Both the position numbers and the translations under genes were made by a program. Positions 26,712-36,800 of a stretch of DNA of 64,000 nucleotides are shown here, one piece after another; position 1 is the first letter of the stretch; each line of letters starts with the position of its first letter. The stretch spans positions 62,001-126,000 of the forward strand of contig JAIXWR010000037.1 in assembly GCA_027491155.1 (NCBI GenBank), in the 5' to 3' direction. A model generated the notes under the pieces. That model was not told the DNA's origin. It saw only the letters and a program-made list of their open reading frames with translations, and ran no database searches. The stretch is from Verrucomicrobiaceae bacterium. Its GTDB lineage: Bacteria > Verrucomicrobiota > Verrucomicrobiia > Verrucomicrobiales > Akkermansiaceae.

Positions 26712-28793
26712 CTATTCGGCCACCGGCACCCAGCGGACGCCGTCGACCACCACGTGACCGTCGGTGCCTTGATTGGTGACCACGACCGCGGCCCCGGTCC
26801 CGCACTCGAACTCGCCGAGGTCGAACCAGTGCACCCCCTTGCCGGGCTTCGGCGAGCGCAGGTCGAGCTTCAGCGTCCGCACCCCGCCCGCGTGATGGAC
26901 CTCCACCGGCGCGTTGGTCGCCCGGTTGTCGTTCGGCGGCGCGGCCAGGAACACGCGGTATTTCCCCGCCTCCGGCAGCTTGCCTTCAAAGCGCGCCGAG
27001 GACTTGCCGTCCCTCGCATCACCATCGTGCCGGTAGCCGTCGCCGAGGAAAGCGCCGGCCGAGGTGCTGCCGCTCCACGATCCCGTCAGCTTCGCGTCCT
27101 TGTCGTCCACGACGATGCCTTCAAACGACTTCGGATCGACCCCGCGCGCGGATCTTGGCCCGCCGTATTCCAGGATCTGCCCGTCCTTCAGCAATCGCTC
27201 GCGCAGCGCGGCATAGGGCACCTTCTGCACCGGCAGGCTGCCATCGATCGCCAATGCCGCCGCGGTCGCGGCACCCTGGCCGAGGATCATGAACACCGGC
27301 TCCATCCGGATGCTGCCGTAGGCGATGTGGCTGGCCGACATCGCCACCGGGACCAGCAGGTTGGCGGCCTGGCCTTCCTTCGGGACCAGCGAACCGTAGG
27401 CGATCTCGTAGGGCCCGTTGGTGCTCACGCCGATGTCGCCCTCGTTCTGCACGTAGCCGTCCGGCTTGATGTAGCGCTGCACGTTGTGGCTATCGATCGT
27501 GTAGCTGCCCATCCCCACCGACTCCGGCGTCGGCTTCTTCTTCCGCAGCTCGTTCTCGGTCATCACGAACTTCCCGACCATCCGCCGCGCCTCACGGATG
27601 TAGAGCTGGTGCGACCAGTTCCCGTTGTCGGTGAACTCGTCCTTCGGCAGCCCCCACTCTCGAAGTTCCTCCTGCACCTTCTTCGGCACCCGCGGGTCGT
27701 TGGCGACGAACCATAGCAAACCCTGCTGGTAAGTCCGGTGCTCGGCGATGATCTCGCGCCGCCGCTCGTAGCTCGCCTCGGGGTAGTCGTAGTTGTAGCC
27801 GATGTTGTCGAAGCTGAAGGGCCCGTGGTTGTTGGTGTCCGTCTTGTGGTTCGGGATCGGGTCGAACTTGTGGAAGAACTGGTCCCACCCGGCGTTAAGC
27901 ACGCGTAGCAGCAGCTCGTATTGCTCCGCATCGTAGCCCTCGGGCTTCGGGAACGGGATACGGTTCGCGGGATCGTTGGTGAAGCAGGCGCGGAAGCAGT
28001 AGGCCTGCACCTTCTTGTCGCTCTCCCCTTTCTCCCCCGGATGCTCCGTGCTGATCCGCGGCAAAACCCCGCTCTTCGGATCGCCCGGGACCTTGTAGGG
28101 ACTGATCGGCACCTTCACCGCGGCGAAGTGGTGGCCGTGGTGCAGCACCCCGACCTGGACGCCGTTGTGCTCCTCGCCGTAAACGGCGTTCGCCTCGCGG
28201 CCAACGTGGTAGTCGACCTTCGCCGCCGCCATCAGGTCGCCTTCGTAGGTGGCGTCGATGAACATCTTCCCGGCATAGTTTTTGCCATCGAGCGTGGTGA
28301 TCGAAACGATCCGCCCGTCCTCCATCCTCACGCCTTTCTCCCGGTCCAGCCAGGCGTCGCGCACCACCTCCAGGCCGAACTCCTTCACGTAGTCCTCGAA
28401 CACCCCCTCGGCGACATGCGGCTCGAAGATCCACATCGTCCGGTTCTCGCCGTCCATCGCCGGCGTGCCCTGGCCCTTGTTGCCGTATTCGGACTGCTTC
28501 TGCCATTTCCAGGCCTCCGGCTTCTGGTAGTGCAGGTAGATGCGGTGGTAGAAATCCCGCGCCAAACCGCCGATCACCGCCTTGTTGCCGGTGTCGGTGA
28601 AGCCCAGCCCGCCGCTGCTCAAGCCGCCGAGGTGCTTGTCCGGCGAGACCACGATCACCGATTTGCCCATCTTCTTCGCCTGCACCGCCGCCACCACCGC
28701 CGCGCTGGTCCCGCCGTAGATCACGACATCGTGCCCGGCGGCGAACAAGCGGGCGGCGAAGAGGAAGGCGAACGAGAGGGCGAAGGGTTTCAT
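26712..28793 (-). CDS. Secreted FAD-dependent oxidoreductase with C-terminal golvesin-like domain
   Basis: 693 residues if started at the ATG at 28793, which puts the signal peptide (MKPFALSFAFLFAARLFAA) at the very N-terminus; a start at 28805 would add four residues. A dinucleotide-binding motif VVIYGGTSAAVVAAVQAKK follows, then GGLSSGGLGFTD and later the FAD-family FIDATYEGDLMAAA block. The last about 130 residues (from FEGIVVDDKDAKLTGSW) resemble the golvesin/xanthan-lyase C-terminal domain. Such proteins are common in PVC bacteria in polysaccharide degradation. It starts 16 bp after the FtsK-like ATPase stop, so it may be co-transcribed with the type VII-like operon, perhaps only by chance. 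Confidence 0.88.
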   Translation of the reverse strand: MKPFALSFAFLFAARLFAAGHDVVIYGGTSAAVVAAVQAKKMGKSVIVVSPDKHLGGLSSGGLGFTDTGNKAVIGGLARDFYHRIYLHYQKPEAWKWQKQSEYGNKGQGTPAMDGENRTMWIFEPHVAEGVFEDYVKEFGLEVVRDAWLDREKGVRMEDGRIVSITTLDGKNYAGKMFIDATYEGDLMAAAKVDYHVGREANAVYGEEHNGVQVGVLHHGHHFAAVKVPISPYKVPGDPKSGVLPRISTEHPGEKGESDKKVQAYCFRACFTNDPANRIPFPKPEGYDAEQYELLLRVLNAGWDQFFHKFDPIPNHKTDTNNHGPFSFDNIGYNYDYPEASYERRREIIAEHRTYQQGLLWFVANDPRVPKKVQEELREWGLPKDEFTDNGNWSHQLYIREARRMVGKFVMTENELRKKKPTPESVGMGSYTIDSHNVQRYIKPDGYVQNEGDIGVSTNGPYEIAYGSLVPKEGQAANLLVPVAMSASHIAYGSIRMEPVFMILGQGAATAAALAIDGSLPVQKVPYAALRERLLKDGQILEYGGPRSARGVDPKSFEGIVVDDKDAKLTGSWSGSTSAGAFLGDGYRHDGDARDGKSSARFEGKLPEAGKYRVFLAAPPNDNRATNAPVEVHHAGGVRTLKLDLRSPKPGKGVHWFDLGEFECGTGAAVVVTNQGTDGHVVVDGVRWVPVAE

Positions 28794-28808
28794 CAGGAAA
28801 ATCATAGC

Positions 28809-31800
28809 TCACCCTGTTACGGCAAGCCGCGCGCTTTCTTCCCACCATCCCGCATCCGGCTCGGCATACGGCCGGAAGGTCTCCACGCTACCGAGGGCTT
28901 CGTTGTAGAGCAGTGCTCGGTGCAGGCCGAGGCTGCCGGCGGCGGGGGAGTCGATCAGGTTCGCGGAATCGTTCGCGCTCATCTGGAACAGGACGCGCAT
29001 CTCGAACTCCGCCATGACCTTGCGCGGCAGCCAGCGGCCGACGTTGTTCCAAGTATCGACCCCGGCCAGCAAATGGATGCCCGCCGCGCCGCCCTCGCTC
29101 GCCAGGTCGGCCAGCACTTTGGCGGGGTTCGGACCGGAGGGACCGTCGTCCATCGAGAAGAGGAAGTCGTCCTCCTGCCGCAGCTTCTTGAAGCGCTGCA
29201 AGCCGTGGACCACCACGAAGATCTCCGGTCCGTCGGCCTCGCCCGCCGTGCGCCTGGCGAGTTCTTCCGCCAACTCGCCGAATGCCTCCGCCACCGCGGT
29301 CGGGGCGACCACCTTGACCTCGTGCGGCAACTTCGCGGCCAGTTTCTTGGAGGCCCCGGTGGCATCGAGCACGATGAAGCGCGCGCCATCGGCCGGTTGC
29401 CCGGCGGCGAGCGTCAGCATCGCGATTTCCAACAGCATCGAAACCCGCTCCTCCGCCTGGCCGACCACCAGCAAATGGCTGCCGCTGCGACGGGCGAAGA
29501 CCGCTTCGGTCGGACCCTTGATCGCGTTCGGCTCGCCGAGCCACGCCCGGGCTTCGGCCGGACGCTGGGACGGCGGCGATTTCAGCAGTTCTGTTAGAGC
29601 GACGTTGCCGCGGAGGTCGGCCGGGGCATTGCCCTCGAAGACCACCGGCGCGGCGGGCTTTCTCCCCCGCTCCGCCGCAAGTTCGGTGACCCGGTCGAGC
29701 AGCCGGTTGCGCTCGTCTTCGGAAAGCCACACGGTCTGGAAGGGGCTGTTGGCCGCCAGCGCGCCGGCGTTGTCGTTGTAGATCCCCTCGCCCGGCCGCG
29801 TCAGCAGGCGCGGCGCCGGGTTGTCGTCGTCCATGATCAGGTAGGCATCGGCCTCGTTGCACTGCAGCGCGATCCGCACGACCATCTGCCCCAGCGTCGC
29901 CCGGGCCAAAGTGTAGGCACCGCCCAGCGTCTGCGAGCCGAGAATCACATGGATCCCGAAGGCCCGGCCCTGGCGGACGATCCGGTCTAACAGCAGCGAC
30001 GCGGCCTGCGCGACGGGATCATCCTCGGTGAAGAACTCCTGGAACTCGTCGATCAGCAGCAAGGTCCGCGGCAAGGGTTCGCCGGACGCTTTCCGGTAGC
30101 CCGCGAGGTCCTGCGCGCCGGCCTTGCGGAACATCTCGCCGCGGCGGCGGAGTTCGTCGTCGACCCGTTGCAAAACGCTGAGGCCGAACTCGCGGTCGCT
30201 CTCGATCGCCACCACCTTGGCATGCGGAAGGCGCTTGCTGCCGTAGCACTTGAATTCGACGCCCTTCTTGAAGTCGACCAGGTAGAACTCCACCTCGTCC
30301 GGGCTGCAATGCAGCGCGAGGTTGGTGATCATCACGTGGAACAGCGTCGATTTCCCGGAGCCCGTCTTGCCGGCGATCAGCGCGTGCTGGCGGGTGCCCT
30401 TGCCGAGCGCCAGCATCTGGAACTTCTTCGCCCCGCTGCGGCCGATCGGCACGCGGAGTTCGTCGCCGGTGCTGTCCTTCCACCACTCCTGTTCGGGCGG
30501 CGCGATGTTCGAAAACGGCACCTCCACGCGGTTCGAGTCGATGCTCGCCTTGCCGAGCTTGTGGACCAGCGTCGTCGCCAACTCCGCCTCCGGCGGCGCG
30601 GAGAGCACGGCCGCATCCGCTCCGCCGGGCATGCCCTCGACGCGGAAGCCGGCGCCCTGCGGCAGGAGACGGATGCAGGCCTTCTCAAGCGCTTCCGTGA
30701 GAGCGGGATCGACCGTTCCCTGGTTCGGATCGCGGTGGATCAGCAGATAGACCCCGCAGCGCGAGCCGCTGGTGGCGATGCTCAGCAGGCGCTTCGCCGC
30801 CGTCTCGCTGAAGGCCGCGGGAAAGCCGGAAATCACCACGAAGCGTTCCTTCTCCGCGATGGTCCCGGCCTGCTCGTTGTATTCGTCGAGCGTCGCATAC
30901 TCGTTGCGGAGATACATCTGGATGACCTTTTCGATGTGCTCGTTCAACTCGGCCAGACGCTCCTCGATCTGCGTCGCCTGGGTCCAGATCCGCCCGTGGA
31001 TGAGGGTCTCCTCGTAGTCGCCGAGGTGCATCAGCCCGGCGAAGTCCTTCCCGAGCCCGACAGGATCGATCAGCGTGAAGTTCGCACGCCCCGCCGGATG
31101 GGAGCTCAGCACGCGCAGCACCACTTCGTTGAGGGTGGCCGCGGCGGTGGAGGCGTCGCCTTCGATCCAAAGCGAGCCGCGGTCCGGAAAGCCGAGCGAC
31201 AGCGGGACCTCGAAGTCCGCCGGGGCATCGAGCGTGAAGCGGTCGCTCTCCGGCATCCCGCCGGCCAGGGCGGGCAGCGAAACGTGAACCCGTCCGATCG
31301 GCACCACGCGCTGGGCGTCCGCGGGCGGGCACCACCGGTCCACGACCTCTTCCGACCACGCCGGGAAGCGTTGCACGGCCTTCTCTAACAATCCGGCCAG
31401 CTCGCGGTGGACCGGCTTCACCTGGATTTCCCAATCGGCCGCGAGTTCCTCCAGACCCGCCTCGCGCGCGGCATCGGCCTCCGCCATCTTCTCCGCCAGT
31501 TCGGCCTCGCGTGCCTCGTCCTCGCCGGAGTTCGAGCGCGCGATCTCGTCGTTCCCTTCCGCCACCCGGGCGGCGAACCAGGCAAGGTTCCGCCGGTGCA
31601 GCGACTCCGCTTTTCCCGGCAATCGGGCAAGCTGCGCCTCGATCTTGCGGCGGCCTTCCTGCATTAAGCCCTGCGCCGCCTCGTCGCTGCCGCGCAAGGT
31701 CTCGCTCAGGCCCACGCTTTGCTCGGCCAGCTCGCGCTTGAGCGACTCCGCCAGACCGGTCACCCCCGCTTCCGAAACCGCCACCGCCGCCTCGCCGAAC

Positions 31801-32672
31801 GCCCGGGCCGCCTTGAGCGACATCGCCATCCGCCGCACCGATGACCACAAGAGCAAGGTCGCCACGAGATGCACCGCGACCGGTGCCAGCAGCGCGAGGA
31901 AGATCGTGCTTTCCCGCGCCGCGAACTCCGCCGCGCGGTTCCCCGACTTGAAGATCAGATAGCCGAAGATCCCGGCGATCACCACGAGCCAGAGGCTCAG
32001 CGGCAGCCAGCGGAAGAAGGCGGCGAGCGGATTGCGTTGCAAGCCGGCGAGCGCCGAGCGCGCGGCTTCAAGATGACCGAGCGAGCTCTCCCGCAGCGCC
32101 TCGCGGTCGAGGGAGGTGTCGGGCTTCGGGCCGGGCACCAGCTTGCCCTTGCGCAGGACGAGATCGAACCACGGACGGAAACTCCGCAGCGACTTCAAGG
32201 CGGCCCGGGCCAGGGCGCGCGACTCCTCGGCATCGGCCACCGCGGCATCGGTGAACTCGCGGTGATCCTGCCGCGCCCGCTCGTAGAGATCCTTCGCCTC
32301 CTGCTTGGTCCGCAGCGTCTGAGCCTGCCGCGCGCCGATCTGCCGGTCCTTGGCGTGCCGCACCCGGTGGGCCAGACTGGCCTGCGCGCCCTGGGCCGCC
32401 CGCTGGATCCGCGCCAGCCGCATGGCGTGGGCATGCTCCAACCGCGCCTGCTCGGCTTCGCACGCCGCGATCCATTGCGCCTCGCTCGCCGACTGCGACG
32501 CCGCGGCGGCTTCGCGCCGGGCCGTGGCCTGTCGTTTCGCGGCGAGCTGGCTGGCGGCGCGGGTCCGGTTCAACGCGGCCTCGCGGCCGGCCACCGAGGA
32601 CACGGCCTGTTGCAGCCGGCCGAGTTGTTCGCGGATCCGTTCGGGGTGGAGGGGGTCAGTCACAGTCGGCAT
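28809..32672 (-). CDS. FtsK/SpoIIIE-type triple-module ATPase of a type VII-like secretion operon
   Basis: 1287 residues from the ATG at 32672. The N-terminal about 200 residues are Ala/Arg/Glu-rich coiled coil. Two membrane helices follow (about 224-242 and 256-276), then another coil, then three FtsK-like modules. Module 1 (about 470-700) and module 3 (about 1040-1250) keep the fold pattern but lack Walker A lysines (IEGDASTAAA and VGQAEERVSM in those places). Module 2 is intact: Walker A GKTGSGKST at 768-776 and Walker B LLLIDEF with D875-E876. Two helices plus three tandem modules resemble EccC/EssC, the motor of type VII secretion; there is no FHA domain. The DNA translocase reading is less likely because of the two WXG100-like genes just upstream. 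The start overlaps the 70-residue gene by 17 bp. Confidence 0.88.
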   Translation of the reverse strand: MPTVTDPLHPERIREQLGRLQQAVSSVAGREAALNRTRAASQLAAKRQATARREAAAASQSASEAQWIAACEAEQARLEHAHAMRLARIQRAAQGAQASLAHRVRHAKDRQIGARQAQTLRTKQEAKDLYERARQDHREFTDAAVADAEESRALARAALKSLRSFRPWFDLVLRKGKLVPGPKPDTSLDREALRESSLGHLEAARSALAGLQRNPLAAFFRWLPLSLWLVVIAGIFGYLIFKSGNRAAEFAARESTIFLALLAPVAVHLVATLLLWSSVRRMAMSLKAARAFGEAAVAVSEAGVTGLAESLKRELAEQSVGLSETLRGSDEAAQGLMQEGRRKIEAQLARLPGKAESLHRRNLAWFAARVAEGNDEIARSNSGEDEAREAELAEKMAEADAAREAGLEELAADWEIQVKPVHRELAGLLEKAVQRFPAWSEEVVDRWCPPADAQRVVPIGRVHVSLPALAGGMPESDRFTLDAPADFEVPLSLGFPDRGSLWIEGDASTAAATLNEVVLRVLSSHPAGRANFTLIDPVGLGKDFAGLMHLGDYEETLIHGRIWTQATQIEERLAELNEHIEKVIQMYLRNEYATLDEYNEQAGTIAEKERFVVISGFPAAFSETAAKRLLSIATSGSRCGVYLLIHRDPNQGTVDPALTEALEKACIRLLPQGAGFRVEGMPGGADAAVLSAPPEAELATTLVHKLGKASIDSNRVEVPFSNIAPPEQEWWKDSTGDELRVPIGRSGAKKFQMLALGKGTRQHALIAGKTGSGKSTLFHVMITNLALHCSPDEVEFYLVDFKKGVEFKCYGSKRLPHAKVVAIESDREFGLSVLQRVDDELRRRGEMFRKAGAQDLAGYRKASGEPLPRTLLLIDEFQEFFTEDDPVAQAASLLLDRIVRQGRAFGIHVILGSQTLGGAYTLARATLGQMVVRIALQCNEADAYLIMDDDNPAPRLLTRPGEGIYNDNAGALAANSPFQTVWLSEDERNRLLDRVTELAAERGRKPAAPVVFEGNAPADLRGNVALTELLKSPPSQRPAEARAWLGEPNAIKGPTEAVFARRSGSHLLVVGQAEERVSMLLEIAMLTLAAGQPADGARFIVLDATGASKKLAAKLPHEVKVVAPTAVAEAFGELAEELARRTAGEADGPEIFVVVHGLQRFKKLRQEDDFLFSMDDGPSGPNPAKVLADLASEGGAAGIHLLAGVDTWNNVGRWLPRKVMAEFEMRVLFQMSANDSANLIDSPAAGSLGLHRALLYNEALGSVETFRPYAEPDAGWWEESARLAVTG

Positions 32673-32868
32673 GAATTTTGGCAAGTACCACGTCGAGTTC
32701 CTCGATGATCCGCACCGCGGTCGCGACCGCCTGCGGCAAGGGGGCGAGATACTCCTTGTCGAAGTCCGCCGCCCTGGCGTCGCGCCACGAGGCGCGGGTC
32801 TCGTCCCACAGCGCGAAAAGTTCGCGGTTCGCCTCGTTGAGCAGCGATTTGCTGGCACCCAGGCTCAC
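32656..32868 (-). CDS. Short WXG100-like helical protein (second Esx-type protein)
   Basis: 70 residues from a GTG at 32868 that overlaps the coiled-coil gene stop (GTGA). The sequence is two short helices separated near Trp28; the centre, ASWRDARAADFDKEYLAPL, has the same spacing S-W-x-D-x4-F-x2-E-[FY]-L as the 90-residue protein encoded at 33384-33656. A longer upstream reading of the same frame lacks helix character and overlaps two other genes, so it is rejected. I infer a shortened WXG100-type protein, a possible partner of the other, as in EsxA/EsxB pairs. It has no signal peptide, as expected for such substrates. Confidence 0.72.
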   Translation of the reverse strand: MSLGASKSLLNEANRELFALWDETRASWRDARAADFDKEYLAPLPQAVATAVRIIEELDVVLAKIHADCD

Positions 32869-33380
32869 GGGTCGCTCCTTTCCGGTTCGGCGGCGGGTTT
32901 CGGGGAAGGCATCGTTTCGGCGTAATCCTGAAGCAGGCGGATCGAGTTCGTCAACGACACCACGCCCTTCGGCATCTGCCGCGACAGGGTGTCGTGCAGG
33001 CTTTCGAGCTGCTTCGACAAGGCCTCGACCCGCTGGTCGTAGGCCTGCCGCCAGCGCTTGATCACCGCCAGCTTCTCCTCGGCTTCCTGGAGTTTGCGGC
33101 GGGCCTTGTTGACCGCCATCTGCTGGGCGCTCTTGTCGTTCTTCAGCGACGACATCCGCGCGCTGTAAAGCTCCTGCTCCGCCTGCTCCAGCGCCCGGGC
33201 ACGGCGGCGGTATTCGTTCTCCCACTTCTGGCGCTGCTCGGTTTCCAACCAGCCGCGGGTCCGCTTGACCTCGCCGGTCACGTCGTCCAGCGCCCGCTTG
33301 GCCCGCTCCGTGTAGCGGATCAAGCCGGCGCGGAACGCCTCGAGGGCGTCGATCGATCCGACCCGTGCTTGTCCTTCCAT
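32865..33380 (-). CDS. Coiled-coil protein of the type VII-like operon
   Basis: 171 residues from the ATG at 33380, 3 bp after the upstream WXG100-like gene. Almost the whole protein (about residues 10-140) is charged helix with heptad-like spacing, rich in Arg, Glu, Gln and Lys (for example KWENEYRRRARALEQAEQEL), with a short Pro/Glu tail. There is no signal peptide or membrane segment. I recognise no family. Its place between the two WXG100-like genes and the ATPase suggests a chaperone or adaptor, but this is only positional. Confidence 0.78.
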   Translation of the reverse strand: MEGQARVGSIDALEAFRAGLIRYTERAKRALDDVTGEVKRTRGWLETEQRQKWENEYRRRARALEQAEQELYSARMSSLKNDKSAQQMAVNKARRKLQEAEEKLAVIKRWRQAYDQRVEALSKQLESLHDTLSRQMPKGVVSLTNSIRLLQDYAETMPSPKPAAEPERSDP

Positions 33381-33383
33381 GGT

Positions 33384-33656
33384 TCAGCGTTGGTCGAGGT
33401 ACTGCTGGATCCGCTCCGCCTTGCGCAGCAGGTAGGGCGCGTGCTGGTCGGACAGCTCGATGAAGCGCTTCATGGTCTTCATCATCTGGAGGAATTCGGC
33501 GGAGAACTTCTCGTGCTCCTGGTCCTGCCACGAGTCCCCCAGCGCGGCGAAGCGGGACATCAGCGACGAGGTCCGCTCCTTCACCTCGTTGTTGAAGCGC
33601 TTCAGCTCCGCGGCGAAGCGACGGACTTCCTCGGGATCGATGATGGCCTGGGACAT
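33384..33656 (-). CDS. WXG100-like protein (Esx-type), first gene of the operon
   Basis: 90 residues from the ATG at 33656, close to the usual 100. Two helices are separated at ALGDSWQDQEHEKF with Trp43 and Asp45, so W-x-D replaces W-x-G; both helices are amphipathic (RRFAAELKRFNNEVKER and FLQMMKTMKRFIELSD). There is no signal peptide, as is normal for WXG100 proteins, which leave via type VII machinery. The YxxxD/E export signal is not clearly present at the C-terminus (it ends QQYLDQR). It lies 3 bp before the coiled-coil gene and heads a four-gene unit ending with the ATPase. Confidence 0.82.
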   Translation of the reverse strand: MSQAIIDPEEVRRFAAELKRFNNEVKERTSSLMSRFAALGDSWQDQEHEKFSAEFLQMMKTMKRFIELSDQHAPYLLRKAERIQQYLDQR

Positions 33657-33800
33657 GGCGGCAGTTTCGGCGATCCGCCCCGCCCGTCGAGGATTACCCT
33701 GCGACCGGCTGGGAAATTTGTGCCGCAAAAGGAACACCGCGGCCGGGAGGAAGTTCCGGCGTCCGTGGGACCCGCAACACGCGGTTGAAAGCCGGCATTC

Positions 33801-36800
33801 CTATCCCCAGCCTCCCCCTCCCGGCGTGCGGATAACCACGCGCTCCCCCGCCGCGGCCTGGTAGGTGACGGCACCGGGCAGCGCTTCCTCGCGGCCGTCG
33901 GGGTGGATCCGGGTCTGGCTTCCCGGCTCGCCGTCGCCGCCGCCCGCCAGGCCGCGCGGGCCGGAGGCTCGGCGCTCGGTGAGGAAGGAAACGACCAGCG
34001 GCTTGAGGAATTCGACCTCGCGGATCATCCCGTCGCCGCCGCGATGCCGCCCCGCGCCGCCGGAACCACGACGGATCTCGTACTTCCACAAGCGCACGGG
34101 AAATCGGTGCTCCAGCAGCTCCGGATCGGTGATCGCGGTGTTGGTCATGTGGACGTGACGGCCGGAACTGCCGTGGTGATCCGGCCCCGCACCCGAGCCG
34201 CCGGCCAGGGTCTCGTAGTAGCCGAAGCCGCCGTCGCCGAAGAGGAAGTTGTTCATCGTGCCGGGTCCGTTGGCAGCGAGTCCGAGCGCCTCTAACAACA
34301 AGTCGGTCAACCGCTGGCTGGTCTCGACATTGCCGCCGACCACCGCCGGGGCTTTCGCGGGATCGTCGCCGAAATCCGGCGAGAGAAGTCCGGGCGGGAT
34401 CACGATCTCAACCGCTTCGAGCAGGCCTTCATTGAGCGGAACATCCTCGCCGAGCCACAGCCGCAGGGCGAACAGGACGGTGCTGCGGACGATCGCCGGG
34501 GTGGCGTTGAGATTGCGCGGATGGACACCGCCGCTGCCGCTGAAGTCGAGGCACATCCGCCCCTCTCCCGCGGTGAGCCGGAGCTGAAGCGGCGTGCCGT
34601 CGTCGAAGGCGGTGGCCACGCCCTGATCGAGGCCCGGACCTTGAAGCCGCCCGGCCATCAGCGCGGCGGACCGGTCGAGGATGCCGCGCAGTTCGTCGCG
34701 GACGATCTTCCCCCCGTGCTCCGCCGCGAGTCGGTCCAACGCGCGGGTGCCGTGGTGGATCGACGCGAGCTGGGCCTCGAGATCCGCGAGATTGTCGGAA
34801 ATCCGCCGCGACGGCCAGGGGGCGTCGCGAAGGAGCGCTTCGACCTCCCCAAACAAGGGTTCGCCGCCCCGGACCAGCAGGCGCGGGGCGATGACCACGC
34901 CTTCTTCCGCAAGAAAGCGCGCGTCCGCCGGCATCGAGCCCGGTGCCTTGCCGCCGATCTCCGCGTGATGCGCCCGGTTGGCGACGAAGGCGACGCGCTC
35001 CCCCGCCCCGTCGAAGACCGGCGCGATCAGGGTGACATCGGGCAGGTGCGAGCCGCCGAAGCCGGGGTGGTTGGTGATGATCACATCGCCCGGTCCGGGA
35101 TCGAGGACCCGCAGGACTTCCCGCACGCAAACCCCGAGCGCCCCGAGATGGACCGGCACGTGCGGCGCGCTGGCGACGAGCCGGCCGGAGGCATCGAGCA
35201 GCGCGCAGGAGAAATCGAGGCGCTCCTTCACGTTGGTCGACAGCGCGGTGCGGCGCAGGCTCTCGCCCATGGCGCCGACGATGCCCTCGAAGCGGCTTTG
35301 GAAGAGGGCGCTGCGAACCGTGCCCGGGACGGATCCCTCCGGTCCGACCGATCCGTCCGATCTCTCTAACAACAACGTGCCCCGCGAGCCGCGGCGCATC
35401 CGCCAGGCGGCGGGGATGACGCAGGTCGAAAAGCGGTCCTGAAGCAGGACGGGACCGGGCTCGGCACCGGCGGGAAACGTTTCGGGCAAGGACGGCGCGG
35501 ACTTCTCCTCCGCGACGACGCGCAGGGCGACGAGTTCGAGCGCCCGGTTCGCGGGTGGCGGGTAGCCGTAAAGCGTGTGGTATTCCCCGGTGAAGGCCCG
35601 CGCAAGCTGCGCCATCGGGACCTCGGCACCCGGCGCTTCGACCGTGAGGACGCTGTCCTGTCCCACCAGCCGGAGGTCGGCGAGCCAGCGGAAACCGGCC
35701 CCGTCGATGGATGCGCCCGCATCGGCAGCCAGTTCCCGCCAAAGGTCCGCGAGATCGTCGCAGCCCTCCAGCGGCCGGAGCACCTGCTTCACCCGCTGCT
35801 CCAGGCGGCGGGCGCGTTCCAAGCCCCACGCGCTGAGCAGGCCGGCATCGGCGGGGATCAGCACGCGGTCGACGCCCAGCTTTTCCGCGACGGCGCAAGC
35901 GTGCTGCGGACCGGCCCCGCCGAAGGCCAGCAGCGCGAAGTCGCGCGGATCGCAACCCTCCCGCACGCTGACCCCGCGGATCGCCTCGGCCATGGTCTCG
36001 ACGGCGATGTCCCGCAGCCCGGCCAGCAGCCCCGCGGCGGTGGTGGCCTCGCCGGCTTCGTGCAGTTCTGTTAGAAGCTGTTCGAGACGCGATTCCGCCG
36101 CGGCGCGATCGAGCGGGATGCCGGCTTTCGCCGGGTCCATCAGGCCGAGCAGCAGGTTAACATCGGTCAGCGTCAGCGGCCCGCCGCGGCCGTAGCAGGC
36201 GGGCCCGGGATCGGCTCCGGCGCTTTCCGGACCGACTTCCAGACGGCCGTTGCGCCAGCGGCAGATCGAGCCTCCGCCGGCCGCCACGGTCTCGATCTTC
36301 AAGGCCGGCGCGAACACGCGGGCGGGGCCGATCTGCTGTTCCTGGCGCCAGCTGAAGGGGCCGTCGATCCGTGCGACATCGGTGCTGGTGCCGCCCATGT
36401 CGAAGGTCAGCACTTTCGGAAATCCGGCCGCACGGGCGAGCTCCGCCGCACCGACCAGCCCGCCGGCAGGACCGGACAGCAGCGAGTCCTTCGGCCGGAA
36501 GCGGCTCGCGGGAACCAGGCCGCCGGCGCTGGTCATCAGCCACGGCTCGGAATCCCCGAGCGGCCCGGACACGCGGCGGACGAAGTTCTCCATCACCGGT
36601 GTCAGGAAGGCCTCGGCCATCGCCGTTTCGGCCCGGGGCAGCAGGCGGATCAGCGGGGCGGCTTCGTGGGAAAGGATGACCCGCGCGAATCCGGCGTCGC
36701 GCAGGATTTCACCGGCGCGGATCTCATGGCCCGGCTCTTTCCACGAGTGCAGGAAGGCCACCGCGGCCACGGTGCAACCGGCTTTCAAGGCCTCCGCGGC

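Noticed and set aside
26712-28793. The FAD oxidoreductase as a component of the type VII-like operon
   Set aside because: It starts only 16 bp after the ATPase stop, but it has its own Sec signal and belongs to a polysaccharide-linked family; closeness alone does not support a shared role.
33384-33656. Canonical YxxxD/E export signal in the WXG100-like protein
   Set aside because: The C-terminus has Tyr residues (PYLLRKAE and QQYLDQR) but neither fits Y-x3-[DE], so the signal cannot be claimed.
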